NCBI RefSeq assembly: GCF_000428765.1
Contig: NZ_AUAO01000002.1
Coordinates: forward strand, 496,001 to 560,000
Length of the DNA stretch: 64,000 bases
Direction of reading: 5' to 3'
From: Brevundimonas aveniformis DSM 17977
Lineage (GTDB): Bacteria; Pseudomonadota; Alphaproteobacteria; Caulobacterales; Caulobacteraceae
Shown: positions 27,714-35,901 of the stretch, one piece after another
Position numbering within the stretch: position 1 is the stretch's first letter
How the letters are laid out: the number at the start of each line of letters is the position of its first letter
The notes under the pieces: generated by a model
Databases searched by the model: none
Told to the model about the DNA's origin: nothing
Seen by the model: the letters and a program-made list of their open reading frames with translations, nothing else
Position numbers and translations under genes: made by a program

Positions 27714-29036
27714 ATGTCGGTCCAGACGCCTTCGGCGGCGGGAGCAGAGCTGCACTATCTGTCGGGTTTCGGCTCGTCGTTCGAAACAGAGGCGGTGGCG
27801 GGAGCCCTGCCGGTTGGCCGCAACAGCCCGCAGAAGCCGGCCTTCGGCCTCTATGCGGAACAACTGTCGGGATCGGCCTTTACGGCGCCGCGGGCCGAGA
27901 ACCGCCGTTCGTGGTTGTACCGTCTGCGTCCGACCGCCCAGCACCCGGCCTACCAACCCTATGCAGGTGCTGCCCGCTGGCGTTCCGGCCCGTTTGATGA
28001 GGTCGCGCCCAGCCCCAACCGCATGCGCTGGTCACCGCTGGACTGGCCGACCGAACCGACAGATTTCGTCGATGGCATGACCGCCTATGCCGGGGCCGGC
28101 GATCCCGGTGCCCAGTCGGGTCTTGTGGCCCTGGTCTACGTTGCGACCAAGGATATGATCAGCCGGGCCTTTTACAATGCCGACGGTGAGATGCTGATCC
28201 TGCCCCAGGAGGGGCGGCTGGACGTGTGGACCGAGTTGGGCCGGCTGCAGGTCGCGCCGGGCGAGTTGCTGTTGTTGCCGCGCGGAGTCCGTTTCCAAGT
28301 CGCCCTGCCCGATGGTCGCGCCCGCGGCTATGTCTGTGAAAACTATGGGGCCCAGTTTCGCCTGCCGGAGCGGGGGCCGATCGGCTCCAACAGCCTGGCG
28401 TCAGAGCGTGACTTCCTGGCCCCGGTCGCGGCCTATATCGACAGTGACGAGCCGTGCGAGGTCATTCAGAAATTCCAGGGCGGGTTCTGGTCCACGACCT
28501 TCAGCCACTCGCCGTTCGATGTGGTGGCTTGGCACGGCAACCTGTGCCCGTTCAAATACGACATCGCACGCTTTGCCACGGTGGGCTCGATCAGCTTCGA
28601 CCACCCCGACCCGTCCATCTTCACCGTCCTGACCAGTCCGACGGATTCACCGGGCACGGCCAACTGCGACTTTGCCATCTTCCCGCCGCGGTGGATGGTG
28701 GCCGAGGACACCTTCCGTCCGCCGTGGTTCCACCGGAATGTGATGAGTGAATTCATGGGCCTGATCCACGGCGTCTATGATGCCAAGGAAGGCGACGGCT
28801 TCGCGCCGGGTGGCGCCAGTCTGCATAACTGTATGAGCGGTCACGGGCCGGATCAGGCCACCTACGACACGGCTACCTCGGTCGAGCTGAAGCCGCACAA
28901 GATCGATCATACGCTGGCCTTCATGTTCGAGAGCCGTTTCGTCTTTCGTCCGACCCGATGGGCCGTCGAGACACCGGCCATGCAGCTCGACTATGACGAT
29001 GTCTGGACCGGCTTCAAAAAGGGAACCCCAAAGTGA
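27714..29036 (+). CDS. hmgA: Homogentisate 1,2-dioxygenase
   Basis: 440 aa. Opens the homogentisate ring to maleylacetoacetate with ferrous iron. Typical features are [18 protein letters not shown] near the N-terminus, [19 protein letters not shown], the metal region [35 protein letters not shown] (described here in part only), and [13 protein letters not shown] at 27701-27705 supports the start at 27714. The stop overlaps fahA by four bases. The pathway breaks down tyrosine and phenylalanine. Confidence 0.97.
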   Translation: MSVQTPSAAGAELHYLSGFGSSFETEAVAGALPVGRNSPQKPAFGLYAEQLSGSAFTAPRAENRRSWLYRLRPTAQHPAYQPYAGAARWRSGPFDEVAPSPNRMRWSPLDWPTEPTDFVDGMTAYAGAGDPGAQSGLVALVYVATKDMISRAFYNADGEMLILPQEGRLDVWTELGRLQVAPGELLLLPRGVRFQVALPDGRARGYVCENYGAQFRLPERGPIGSNSLASERDFLAPVAAYIDSDEPCEVIQKFQGGFWSTTFSHSPFDVVAWHGNLCPFKYDIARFATVGSISFDHPDPSIFTVLTSPTDSPGTANCDFAIFPPRWMVAEDTFRPPWFHRNVMSEFMGLIHGVYDAKEGDGFAPGGASLHNCMSGHGPDQATYDTATSVELKPHKIDHTLAFMFESRFVFRPTRWAVETPAMQLDYDDVWTGFKKGTPK

Positions 29037-30040
29037 AACTTGCTTCGCTCAAGTCCGGCCGTGACGGTCGCCTCGTCGTCGTTTCCAACGATCTGGCCTG
29101 GTACACCGACGCCGGCTTGATTGCGCCAACCTTGCAGGCGGCCCTGGATGACTGGGAGCGGTGTGAGCCCGAGTTGCGGGCGCTGGCCGAAAGCCTGGAA
29201 CACGAGGCGGTGCCGACCGGGCGGTTCCATGAGCGGGAAGCCGATGCGCCCCTGCCGCGCGCGTACCAATGGGCCGATGGTTCGGCCTATGTGAACCACG
29301 TTGAGCTGGTCCGTAAGGCCCGTGGGGCCGAGATGCCGGAAACCTTCTGGACCGATCCTCTGATGTACCAGGGCGGCTCAGATGGAATGTTGGCTCCGCG
29401 CGACCCCATCCCTCTGGCCGATGAGGCGTGGGGCTGTGATCTGGAGGCAGAGATCGTCGTGGTCACCGGCGACGTGCCGCAAGGGGTCAGCCGCGATGAG
29501 GCCCTGAAACAGATCCGTCTGGTCGGCCTCGTCAACGACGTGTCGCTCAGGAATCTGATTCCCGCCGAGCTGGCCAAGGGCTTCGGCTTCGTCCAGTCTA
29601 AGCCCGCCAGCGCCCTGTCGCCGGTGTTCGTCACGCCCGATGCTTTGGGTGACCGCTGGAATGACGGCAAGCTGCACGGCGAGCTGTCGGTTCAGATCAA
29701 CGGCCAGGACTTCGGCAAGGCTGATGCCGGCGTCGACATGACTTTCGATTTCGGGACGCTCATTTCCCACCTTGCCAAGACCCGCGACCTCATCGCCGGC
29801 TCGATCATCGGTTCAGGCACCGTGTCCAACAAGGACAAGGACGGCGGCCCTGGCAAGCCGGTCAGCGAAGGGGGCCTGGGCTATTCCTGCATTGCCGAGG
29901 TGCGGATGGTCGAGACGATTCAGGACGGCAAGCCGACCACCGGCTTCCTCAAGTACGGTGATACGGTCCGTATCGAGATGCTTGATGACAAGCACCACTC
30001 GATCTTCGGCACCATCGAGCAGACGGTCGAGAAGGCCTGA
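29033..30040 (+). CDS. fahA: Fumarylacetoacetate hydrolase
   Basis: 335 aa. Splits fumarylacetoacetate to fumarate and acetoacetate, the last step of tyrosine degradation. Motifs [36 protein letters not shown] and [10 protein letters not shown] are typical of the longer FAH. The start overlaps the hmgA stop. The maleylacetoacetate isomerase needed between them is not in this window. Confidence 0.96.
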   Translation: MKLASLKSGRDGRLVVVSNDLAWYTDAGLIAPTLQAALDDWERCEPELRALAESLEHEAVPTGRFHEREADAPLPRAYQWADGSAYVNHVELVRKARGAEMPETFWTDPLMYQGGSDGMLAPRDPIPLADEAWGCDLEAEIVVVTGDVPQGVSRDEALKQIRLVGLVNDVSLRNLIPAELAKGFGFVQSKPASALSPVFVTPDALGDRWNDGKLHGELSVQINGQDFGKADAGVDMTFDFGTLISHLAKTRDLIAGSIIGSGTVSNKDKDGGPGKPVSEGGLGYSCIAEVRMVETIQDGKPTTGFLKYGDTVRIEMLDDKHHSIFGTIEQTVEKA

Positions 30041-30068
30041 GCCCACCGGCCCGCTTCTGCAGCGAGCG

Positions 30069-30596
30069 TCAGATTGTCACGACACCTTTGGCACGCAGGG
30101 CTACGGCGTAGGCGCGAATCTGCCTGTCACTGTTCGGAAACAATCCGATGGGCGGGTTGAAATTGTAGGTGATCAGGACGGCAACGCCGATGTCGGTGTT
30201 GGCCAAAGTCGCCAAGGCTTCATTTTTTACATCGGTGGGCAGGTAGGTCATCGTGCCCTGGAGCATGACGATGGCATTGTTTACCCGCGTGATTTCTGCC
30301 ACGCCTAGAGCCGCCCCGGACACTTGATTGATAACGACGCCATTGGACCTGATGAGGTCCTGGATACCCAATCTGACGCAATCGGAATCGGGACAATCGC
30401 CCATCGCTTCGGCGACCTCGACGGCGATCCTGTCAACTTCTCGCTGTCGAGTCTGTTCATCGACGAGGTCGACAATACCGGCCAGCAGGACAAACAGCAC
30501 AATGGCGATAAAGGTAAACTCTATCGCGGCCGCGCCGGAGGTGTCGGCGGCGAACCTGCGCGCGAGTTTGCGACCATGATCTACCCAGAGCATCAT
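30069..30596 (-). CDS. TadE/TadF-like pseudopilin protein (third of cluster)
   Basis: 175 aa. The prepilin-like cleavage signature is GAAAIEFTF at residues 21-29, with Glu at +5, followed by a hydrophobic helix. The rest is an exported domain with two cysteines in GDCPDSDCVRLG and a helix-rich middle. TadE/F proteins are minor pilins of the Tad/Flp system processed by a dedicated peptidase. The ATG overlaps the stop of the gene before it. No ATPase, secretin or Flp pilin gene is in this window, so the partners are elsewhere. Confidence 0.85.
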   Translation of the reverse strand: MMLWVDHGRKLARRFAADTSGAAAIEFTFIAIVLFVLLAGIVDLVDEQTRQREVDRIAVEVAEAMGDCPDSDCVRLGIQDLIRSNGVVINQVSGAALGVAEITRVNNAIVMLQGTMTYLPTDVKNEALATLANTDIGVAVLITYNFNPPIGLFPNSDRQIRAYAVALRAKGVVTI

Positions 30597-31030
30597 GGCT
30601 GTAAAAACAGAGCCTTCCCGCGGACATTCAGCGACGAGATAAAGGGGATGAAGACGACGATGGGAGCTTCAGCTCTCAAAACCATCAGCGTTTCGGACCC
30701 TCCCGTTGCGAAGGTCGTGGACATTCCGCTCGCAGAAGCACTTCCGAGGCTGCGCAGTTCAAGCCTTAGATTCGATCGGCAGCTCGGCGAGAAGATGAGT
30801 CGGTCACAGATATAGTTGCGCGTCCCAGTCCGATTGGCGGCCTGGACCAAGGCAAGGCCATCTCCCGTCGCAAGGTCAGACAGGGTGTCGTGGATAATGA
30901 CGCGGGACAGGAAGAACAGGGCGAACTGCAGCACGCCCAGCAACATGAAGATAAAGACCGTCGCGATCAGAGCGAACTCGATCGCGACGGAACCTTGTCT
31001 CGCCTTCCAGAAACCGCGCCGAAGGATCAC
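30593..31030 (-). CDS. TadE-like pseudopilin protein (second of cluster)
   Basis: 145 aa. The GTG at 31030 overlaps the stop of the TadG-like gene (31027-31030). The signature GSVAIEFALIATVFIF follows a basic N-terminus (RRGFWKARQ), with Glu at +5, giving a TadE-type class III prepilin-like leader. The exported part has a pair of cysteines (NYICDRL and SPSCRS). The longer frame upstream is a shadow of the gene before it. Confidence 0.85.
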   Translation of the reverse strand: MILRRGFWKARQGSVAIEFALIATVFIFMLLGVLQFALFFLSRVIIHDTLSDLATGDGLALVQAANRTGTRNYICDRLIFSPSCRSNLRLELRSLGSASASGMSTTFATGGSETLMVLRAEAPIVVFIPFISSLNVRGKALFLQP

Positions 31031-32103
31031 GGGCAGGTTCCCCGACAGATTCGGATGTAGTCGATCAGGCCGCCGACCGTGTCCTGTTGCCCGGAGGCAC
31101 GCCAACTGAAGCGATAGTTGGCGTCCCGGCTCGCCCGGAACGGAATGCGGCGCTCGACCCATTGGTCGGCATAGACGCAGGAGTCGACGATATTGCTTGC
31201 CGCAAATGTGTAATCGCCTTCCCGCTCGGCGTAGACGTCGATACGGTTAGTCTCGTTTTGCCAAGCCCGATAAGGCTCAAGTGCCGCCCCGGCACCACAA
31301 CCGATCGCCCCGGCAAAGGCGGGGTTCGGGTTACGAACGCGCGAGATATACCAATAGCGAATTTCGTAGTCGCCCCTCGTCAGGCGCAGGATGCGAGACA
31401 TGGTTGAGTTGGATTGGCAGCCTGAAACGAAGCAATGCGAGTCGAGCTCAGCGAAGAAGTTGCCAAACCGGATCGTCCCGGCCGAGAGCTCGGGCAGGCC
31501 ATTGATCTCAATGCCAGCATTAAAGGTCATCCATCCGTTCCAATTCTGGAGAACCCCCCAGTTGTTAGAGGCAACGGAATGCCCAGTCTCGAACGACTCC
31601 ATGAACAGGAGCGTGCCCGGGCTACCCGCACCCGGATCCGCAATCTGACAGGAGCGGGTCACGGATACAGGCGTCGTATTCGCGCCCATGACGGCGGCGA
31701 AGACATTGTCGCTGGATCCTGTCCCGGTGACGGTCAGAGTGCTGCCGGAGATAGAGTTCCGTATCTCACCCGATGTGCCGCTGGCGGAAAGCCGACGGGC
31801 TGACACCGTATTTGCGGTGCTCAGGAAATAGCTGTTGCTGCGCCTAGCATTTGCGGGCTGACTACGCAGGTAGGTGATCTCGCGTGATGATTGGGAGCAG
31901 GATAGCTCCGAAACATTGGCCAGTTCTTGGCGCAGGCCAAAGGCGCGGCTGAGGTCGATGCCGCCGCCCACAGCCAGCACGAGCACCGGCAGGCTCAAGC
32001 CGGCAATCAGGCTGATGTTGCCGCGTTGGTCGGCGAGGAAGCTGCGGCAGGACTTGCCCGCCCGCGCAGCCATGGCCATCGTTGCTTGTAGAAGTCTGTC
32101 CAT
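31027..32103 (-). CDS. TadG-like protein with a lectin-like C-terminal region
   Basis: 358 aa. The N-terminus (DQRGNISLIAGLSLPVLVLAVGG) is the TadG-type membrane anchor, lacking the Glu at +5 found in TadE/F. In place of the usual von Willebrand A domain of TadG, residues about 160-358 start with LLFMESFETG, then WNGWMTFNAGIEINGLPE, FFAELDSHC and TRGDYEIRYWY. This pattern resembles galactose-binding-like jelly-roll domains of secreted adhesins. Several cysteines (HCFVSGC, IGCGAG, VDSCVY, RICRGTC) may be bonded. The jelly-roll reading is an inference from spacing, not proof. First gene of a three-gene operon with four-base overlaps. Confidence 0.8.
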   Translation of the reverse strand: MDRLLQATMAMAARAGKSCRSFLADQRGNISLIAGLSLPVLVLAVGGGIDLSRAFGLRQELANVSELSCSQSSREITYLRSQPANARRSNSYFLSTANTVSARRLSASGTSGEIRNSISGSTLTVTGTGSSDNVFAAVMGANTTPVSVTRSCQIADPGAGSPGTLLFMESFETGHSVASNNWGVLQNWNGWMTFNAGIEINGLPELSAGTIRFGNFFAELDSHCFVSGCQSNSTMSRILRLTRGDYEIRYWYISRVRNPNPAFAGAIGCGAGAALEPYRAWQNETNRIDVYAEREGDYTFAASNIVDSCVYADQWVERRIPFRASRDANYRFSWRASGQQDTVGGLIDYIRICRGTCP

Positions 32104-32360
32104 GTACCCGTTTTACGGCAACAGGTCTAAGGCCGGGTTAAATGGCAGGGATAAGCAGGCGTTAACGGGGAGGGACCTCGACTGATGATTTCCCTGTGTG
32201 GCAGAGGTGACCGAGCGCCCGTTGCAGAGGATGTTGCCTCGTTTGTCCATTCCACGGCGCGAATGTCGGTTAATGACTATGGGCTCGAGCGAGCCGCAGC
32301 CGTGACCCTGTCTGTGCAACGTCGCGGTCCGAGCCCCGATCCCACCGATAGGAGGGCCGA

Positions 32361-32669
32361 ATGATTGCCCTTCTGATGTCGATGGTCCTAGCGGCGACCC
32401 ATCCCGGCGGAACCGATAGTCAGGGCTGCCACAGGGAACGCGCGACCGGTCAACGTCATTGTCACGGCAACCGAGCCGCACGCCCGCCAGTCGAACCCCG
32501 CCAGCGGGCGCTCCCTGATGCCGAAAGAGGTCAAACCCCACCCACGCGGGCTTTTCCCAGCTGTGCCGCGGCGCGCGCCGCAGGCCGAACCAACATCAGG
32601 AGAGGCGAGCCGGGCTATGGCTCCCACCTGGATCGCGACGACGACGGCATAGCCTGTGAAGCGCGGTGA
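32361..32669 (+). CDS. Excalibur calcium-binding domain protein
   Basis: 102 aa with a short hydrophobic start (MIALLMSMVLAAT) acting as a signal peptide. A HCHG/QGCHRE patch follows (residues 20-35), then the excalibur domain at 65-101 with FPSCAAARAAG, GEPGYGSHLDRDDDGIACE. In the excalibur motif the Asp residues bind calcium and the two Cys pair. Such domains occur in secreted nucleases and peptidoglycan-associated proteins; here there is nothing else. Divergent from the TadG-like gene. Confidence 0.85.
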   Translation: MIALLMSMVLAATHPGGTDSQGCHRERATGQRHCHGNRAARPPVEPRQRALPDAERGQTPPTRAFPSCAAARAAGRTNIRRGEPGYGSHLDRDDDGIACEAR

Positions 32670-32703
32670 GGCCGCGTCGATCCAAGGGCGTCGACAGGTA
32701 GTT

Positions 32704-32777
32704 TGGAGGCCTGGCCCGGACTCGAACCGGGGTACACGGATTTGCAGTCCGCTGCGTAACCACTCCGCCACCAGGCC
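32704..32777 (-). tRNA. tRNA-Cys (anticodon GCA)
   Basis: 74 bases on the minus strand with encoded CCA. Acceptor arms GGCCTGG and CCAGGCC are perfect; the anticodon loop in GGACTGCAAATCC gives GCA; the T arm has GGTTCGAGTCC. It lies close to the end of the excalibur-domain gene. Confidence 0.97.
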
Positions 32778-32917
32778 GTGCCGGGAACCCCCATGCGGGG
32801 GAGGGCGTTCGCTATCAGATCGTTTGGATGGCCGCAACGTCCGTTCAGACTGATTGCCCGAAAAGGCGGCGCAACCTATAAGCCCCGCGATTACCGCCTT
32901 CCTCTGGAGTTCTCCGC

Positions 32918-33550
32918 ATGGACCTCATTTCGGCCCGCAAGGCCATGGTCGATAGCCAGGTCCGCACCTCTGACGTGACCGACATCGCCATTCACAAGGC
33001 GATGCTGGAAACACGGCGCGAGGAATTCTGCGAGCCGGATCGGGCGTTCTCGGCCTATGCGGATGCGACGGTGCCGATCAAGAATGGTCGCAGCCTGATG
33101 CAGGCCCGCGAAGTGGCCAAGCTGCTGCAAGCCCTCCGGCCGCGGCCCGGTGAGCGAGCCCTGGCTTTGGCGGCTCCCTATGCGGCGGCGTTGCTGGCGC
33201 GCATGGGCCTTGAGGTTCAGGCCCAGGAGGCCGACGGGGCAGTGGCCGCCGTGGTCGAACCAGCCCTCGTTGAGGCCGGCGTCACCCAGGTCGTCGGGGA
33301 TTTGTCCGAACCGGTTGGCTCAGACTGGGACGTGGTGATTTGCGAAGGAGCGGTCGGGGACGCGCCCGCTGCCTGGCTCAAGGCGTTGAAGCCGGGTGGA
33401 CGGCTGGCGCTTGTTGAGCGTGATGGTCCCGTCGGCCACGCACGCCTGTTTGTTCGGGCGGCCTCGGGCGTTGTGTCGAGCCGCGATCTGTTTGATGCAA
33501 CCCCGCCAATGCTGGCAGGTTTCGAGAAAAGACCTACATTCGCCCTGTAA
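32918..33550 (+). CDS. Protein-L-isoaspartate O-methyltransferase-like protein
   Basis: 210 aa, PIMT family by overall layout: N-terminal MVDSQVRTSDVTDIAIHKAML, then MQAREVAKLLQAL, then the C-terminal LKPGGRLALVERDGPVG. The SAM-binding loop of true PIMT (a Gly-rich GTGSGY) is replaced by ALALAAPYAAALLARMG, so binding of SAM is doubtful. Such divergent proteins stand before TolC in alphaproteobacteria. It may have a non-catalytic role or a different substrate. Confidence 0.85.
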   Translation: MDLISARKAMVDSQVRTSDVTDIAIHKAMLETRREEFCEPDRAFSAYADATVPIKNGRSLMQAREVAKLLQALRPRPGERALALAAPYAAALLARMGLEVQAQEADGAVAAVVEPALVEAGVTQVVGDLSEPVGSDWDVVICEGAVGDAPAAWLKALKPGGRLALVERDGPVGHARLFVRAASGVVSSRDLFDATPPMLAGFEKRPTFAL

Positions 33551-33686
33551 GCGGTCGCCCGAGACGGAAATCGGCGACTGGGGCGTGAAAAAACCTTAAC
33601 TGGCCTCGCAGCCCGGTTCTGCGATCTAGGCCGGATAGAATAAAGCAAAGGATCAGGCGGCCCCTGCCGCCAGAGGGATTGTCTTG

Positions 33687-35156
33687 ATGTCACTTCGTCG
33701 TCTCCTCAGCGTTGCCGTCGCCACGACTGCGCTGATCTCTGTCGCCCAGCCGACCTCAGCCGAGGATCTGCGCGATGCCATCATCCTGGCCTATCAGACC
33801 AACCCGACCCTGCTGGCCCAGCGGTCGCAGCAGCGGGCAACGGACGAATCCTATGTCCAGGCCCGCGGTGGACTGCGGCCCCAGGTCGATGCGTCAGCCG
33901 GTGTTGGTTATGTGCGTCAGTGGCCACATCCCACCTTTGGATCGGACGAGAGCAACTCAACGTCAGCGACAATTTCGCTATCCCAGCCGCTCTATACGGG
34001 GGGGCGCATTGCCCACGGCATCGACACGGCCATGGCCGGTGTTGAGCGGGGCCGCGAAAACCTTCGTAACGTCGAACAGCAGATCATGCTGGCGGTGATC
34101 CAGGCCTATGCCGACGTGATCCGTGACACCGAGGTTCTGCGCATTCGCGAAACCAATCTGGGTGTGTTGCAGCGCCAGCTGGAAGAGGCCGAGGCCCGCT
34201 TTGAGGTCGGTGAGATCACGCGGACGGACGTCGCCCAGTCCCAGGCCCGCCTGGCGGCGTCTGAAGCGGATCTGGCCAGCGCCCGGGCTCAGCTGGAAAT
34301 CAGCCGTTCGGGCTATACGGCGGTTGTGGGTCAAGCCCCCGGAACACTGGAGCCGTTGCCGGCCCTGCCGACGACGCCCAGTGACTTCGATGTGGCCCTG
34401 GATGCGGCTCTGAATGACAATCCCGAACTTCGGGCAGCGATGTGGAATCTGGCGGCGGCGGATTCCGCCGTCGCTGCGGCCCGGTCAGAGTATCTGCCGT
34501 CGGCCGGCCTGTCGGCCAGCTACGGCACAGCAGGCACGGCTGAGCCCTTCGGCCTGGATGATCAGCAGACCTTGCGGGCCGGCGTGAATGTGTCGGTCCC
34601 GCTCTATGCTGCGGGTATTCATCGGTCGCGGGTTCGCCAGGCCCTGGAACAGTCCAACACCGCCCAGCTAGGCGTCGAGGGTGCACGGCGGGCTGTCTTG
34701 CAGGACGTGGCGTCGTCTTATGCCCAGGTCCTGTCGACGACCTCGACGCTGACCGCTTCAGAGCAACAGGTTCGTGCGGCGCGCATTGCCGCAGAGGGCG
34801 TCCGTCAGGAGGCCCAGGTCGGCTTGCGCACGACCCTGGACGTGCTGAACCAGGAGCTGGAACTGCGCAACGCCGAGATCGCCTATGTCTCGGCCCAGAG
34901 AAATCGCTACATCGCCCAGGCCTTGCTGCTGTCGGCGATCGGGGGCCTGGAGGGGCCGGATCTCGTCAGCGAGGTCCCTGCCTACAATCCCGATGCCAAC
35001 TTCAACCGCGTGCGTCGCGCAGGTGGCGTGCCGTGGGAAGGGCTGGTTGAGGGGCTCGACCGACTGGCCACCTTCCCGGTGACGCCGGCCCCGGATGAGC
35101 CCAATGCGCCCATCGATGATCAGCTTTCGTCCGAGATCATCCGCACGGCACCCTGA
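33687..35156 (+). CDS. TolC family outer membrane efflux/secretion protein
   Basis: 489 aa. Signal peptide at residues 1-26 ending TSAE. Two TolC repeats of coiled helices are seen, with LSQPLYTGGRIAHGIDTA, YADVIRDTEVLRIRE, VGEITRTDVAQSQARLAASEADL and the second copy VGLRTTLDVLNQELELRNAEI. It forms the outer membrane channel of efflux and type I secretion systems. It stands upstream of popZ and valS, a Caulobacter arrangement, where the homologue is RsaF-like. TTG 33684 is the alternative start. Confidence 0.95.
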   Translation: MSLRRLLSVAVATTALISVAQPTSAEDLRDAIILAYQTNPTLLAQRSQQRATDESYVQARGGLRPQVDASAGVGYVRQWPHPTFGSDESNSTSATISLSQPLYTGGRIAHGIDTAMAGVERGRENLRNVEQQIMLAVIQAYADVIRDTEVLRIRETNLGVLQRQLEEAEARFEVGEITRTDVAQSQARLAASEADLASARAQLEISRSGYTAVVGQAPGTLEPLPALPTTPSDFDVALDAALNDNPELRAAMWNLAAADSAVAAARSEYLPSAGLSASYGTAGTAEPFGLDDQQTLRAGVNVSVPLYAAGIHRSRVRQALEQSNTAQLGVEGARRAVLQDVASSYAQVLSTTSTLTASEQQVRAARIAAEGVRQEAQVGLRTTLDVLNQELELRNAEIAYVSAQRNRYIAQALLLSAIGGLEGPDLVSEVPAYNPDANFNRVRRAGGVPWEGLVEGLDRLATFPVTPAPDEPNAPIDDQLSSEIIRTAP

Positions 35157-35269
35157 TCGATTCGCGCCAATGGCGAAGTCGTCGTTGATTTCGTAATCGT
35201 TTGGCGTCATGCGTGATGGGAACGGTCGCGCTTGGCCGTGCTGAACACTCGACCCAGGATCAAGGGCCC

Positions 35270-35806
35270 ATGTCTGACCAGACGCAGGAACCGACGATGG
35301 AGGAGATTCTCGCCTCCATCCGCCGCATCATCTCAGAGGACGAACCGGCTGAAGGTGCGCCTGCGGCAGAGGTGGCCCCGGCCCCCGAGCCGGAACCCGA
35401 ACCTGCGCCGCCGGCACCTGAGCCCGTCGCCGAGGTGATGCCCGAGCCTGAGCCCGAACCCGCGCCGCCGGCACCTGAACCAGAGCCTGTTGTGGCCGAG
35501 GAAGTGCCCCTCGATCTCACGGACCGCTATGAAGAGCCGGTCGCCGAGGTCGAGACGATCGGTGACATTGAAGCCAGTGTCGCGCCTGATCCCTTCCCCG
35601 TCATGCCCGAGCCTGCGCCAGAGCCTGAGCCGGCTCCCGCGCCGACCGTTACGGACACCGTCGTGGCCTCCATGGCCGGCGGCACGACGGTCGAAGAACT
35701 GGTGCGCTCGATCGTCGAGCCCCAGGTCCGCACCTGGCTCGATGAAAATCTCGACGGCATGCTTCGTGACATGCTGCGCGAGAAGCTGAACAACGTATTC
35801 CGCTAA
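35270..35806 (+). CDS. popZ: Polar organizing protein PopZ (DUF2497)
   Basis: 178 aa. The N-terminal helix QEPTMEEILASIRRIISEDE (residues about 5-25) binds client proteins such as ParB; the middle (about 26-135) is a Pro/Glu-rich disordered linker; the C-terminal TTVEELVRSIVEPQVRTWLD and LREKLNNVF oligomerise into the polar matrix. The linker holds a near-exact internal duplication (35385-35425 with 35442-35480) of the unit EPEPEPAPPAPEP. The start at 35270 is confirmed by the N-terminus MSDQTQEPT, matching Caulobacter. PopZ anchors the chromosome origin at the cell pole. Confidence 0.93.
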   Translation: MSDQTQEPTMEEILASIRRIISEDEPAEGAPAAEVAPAPEPEPEPAPPAPEPVAEVMPEPEPEPAPPAPEPEPVVAEEVPLDLTDRYEEPVAEVETIGDIEASVAPDPFPVMPEPAPEPEPAPAPTVTDTVVASMAGGTTVEELVRSIVEPQVRTWLDENLDGMLRDMLREKLNNVFR

Positions 35807-35834
35807 CCGCCGCGACACACCTCGCGGCGTGAAC

Positions 35835-35869
35835 AAGGGCGGCTCCTTTTCAGGGGTCGCCCTTTTCCT
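35835..35869 (+). terminator. Intrinsic terminator between popZ and valS
   Basis: AAGGGCGGCTCC and GGGGTCGCCCTT form a stem around TTTTCA, ending in T-rich sequence. A second GC palindrome (CGCCGCG with CGCGGCG) lies just before. Confidence 0.8.
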
Positions 35870-35901
35870 TTTCCGAAACGACCCCTATCAGCCTGAACGC
35901 C

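Noticed and set aside
32104..32360. CtrA box (TTAA-N7-TTAA) near the tad-like cluster
   Set aside because: Two TTAA occur, but their spacing is far from seven bases.
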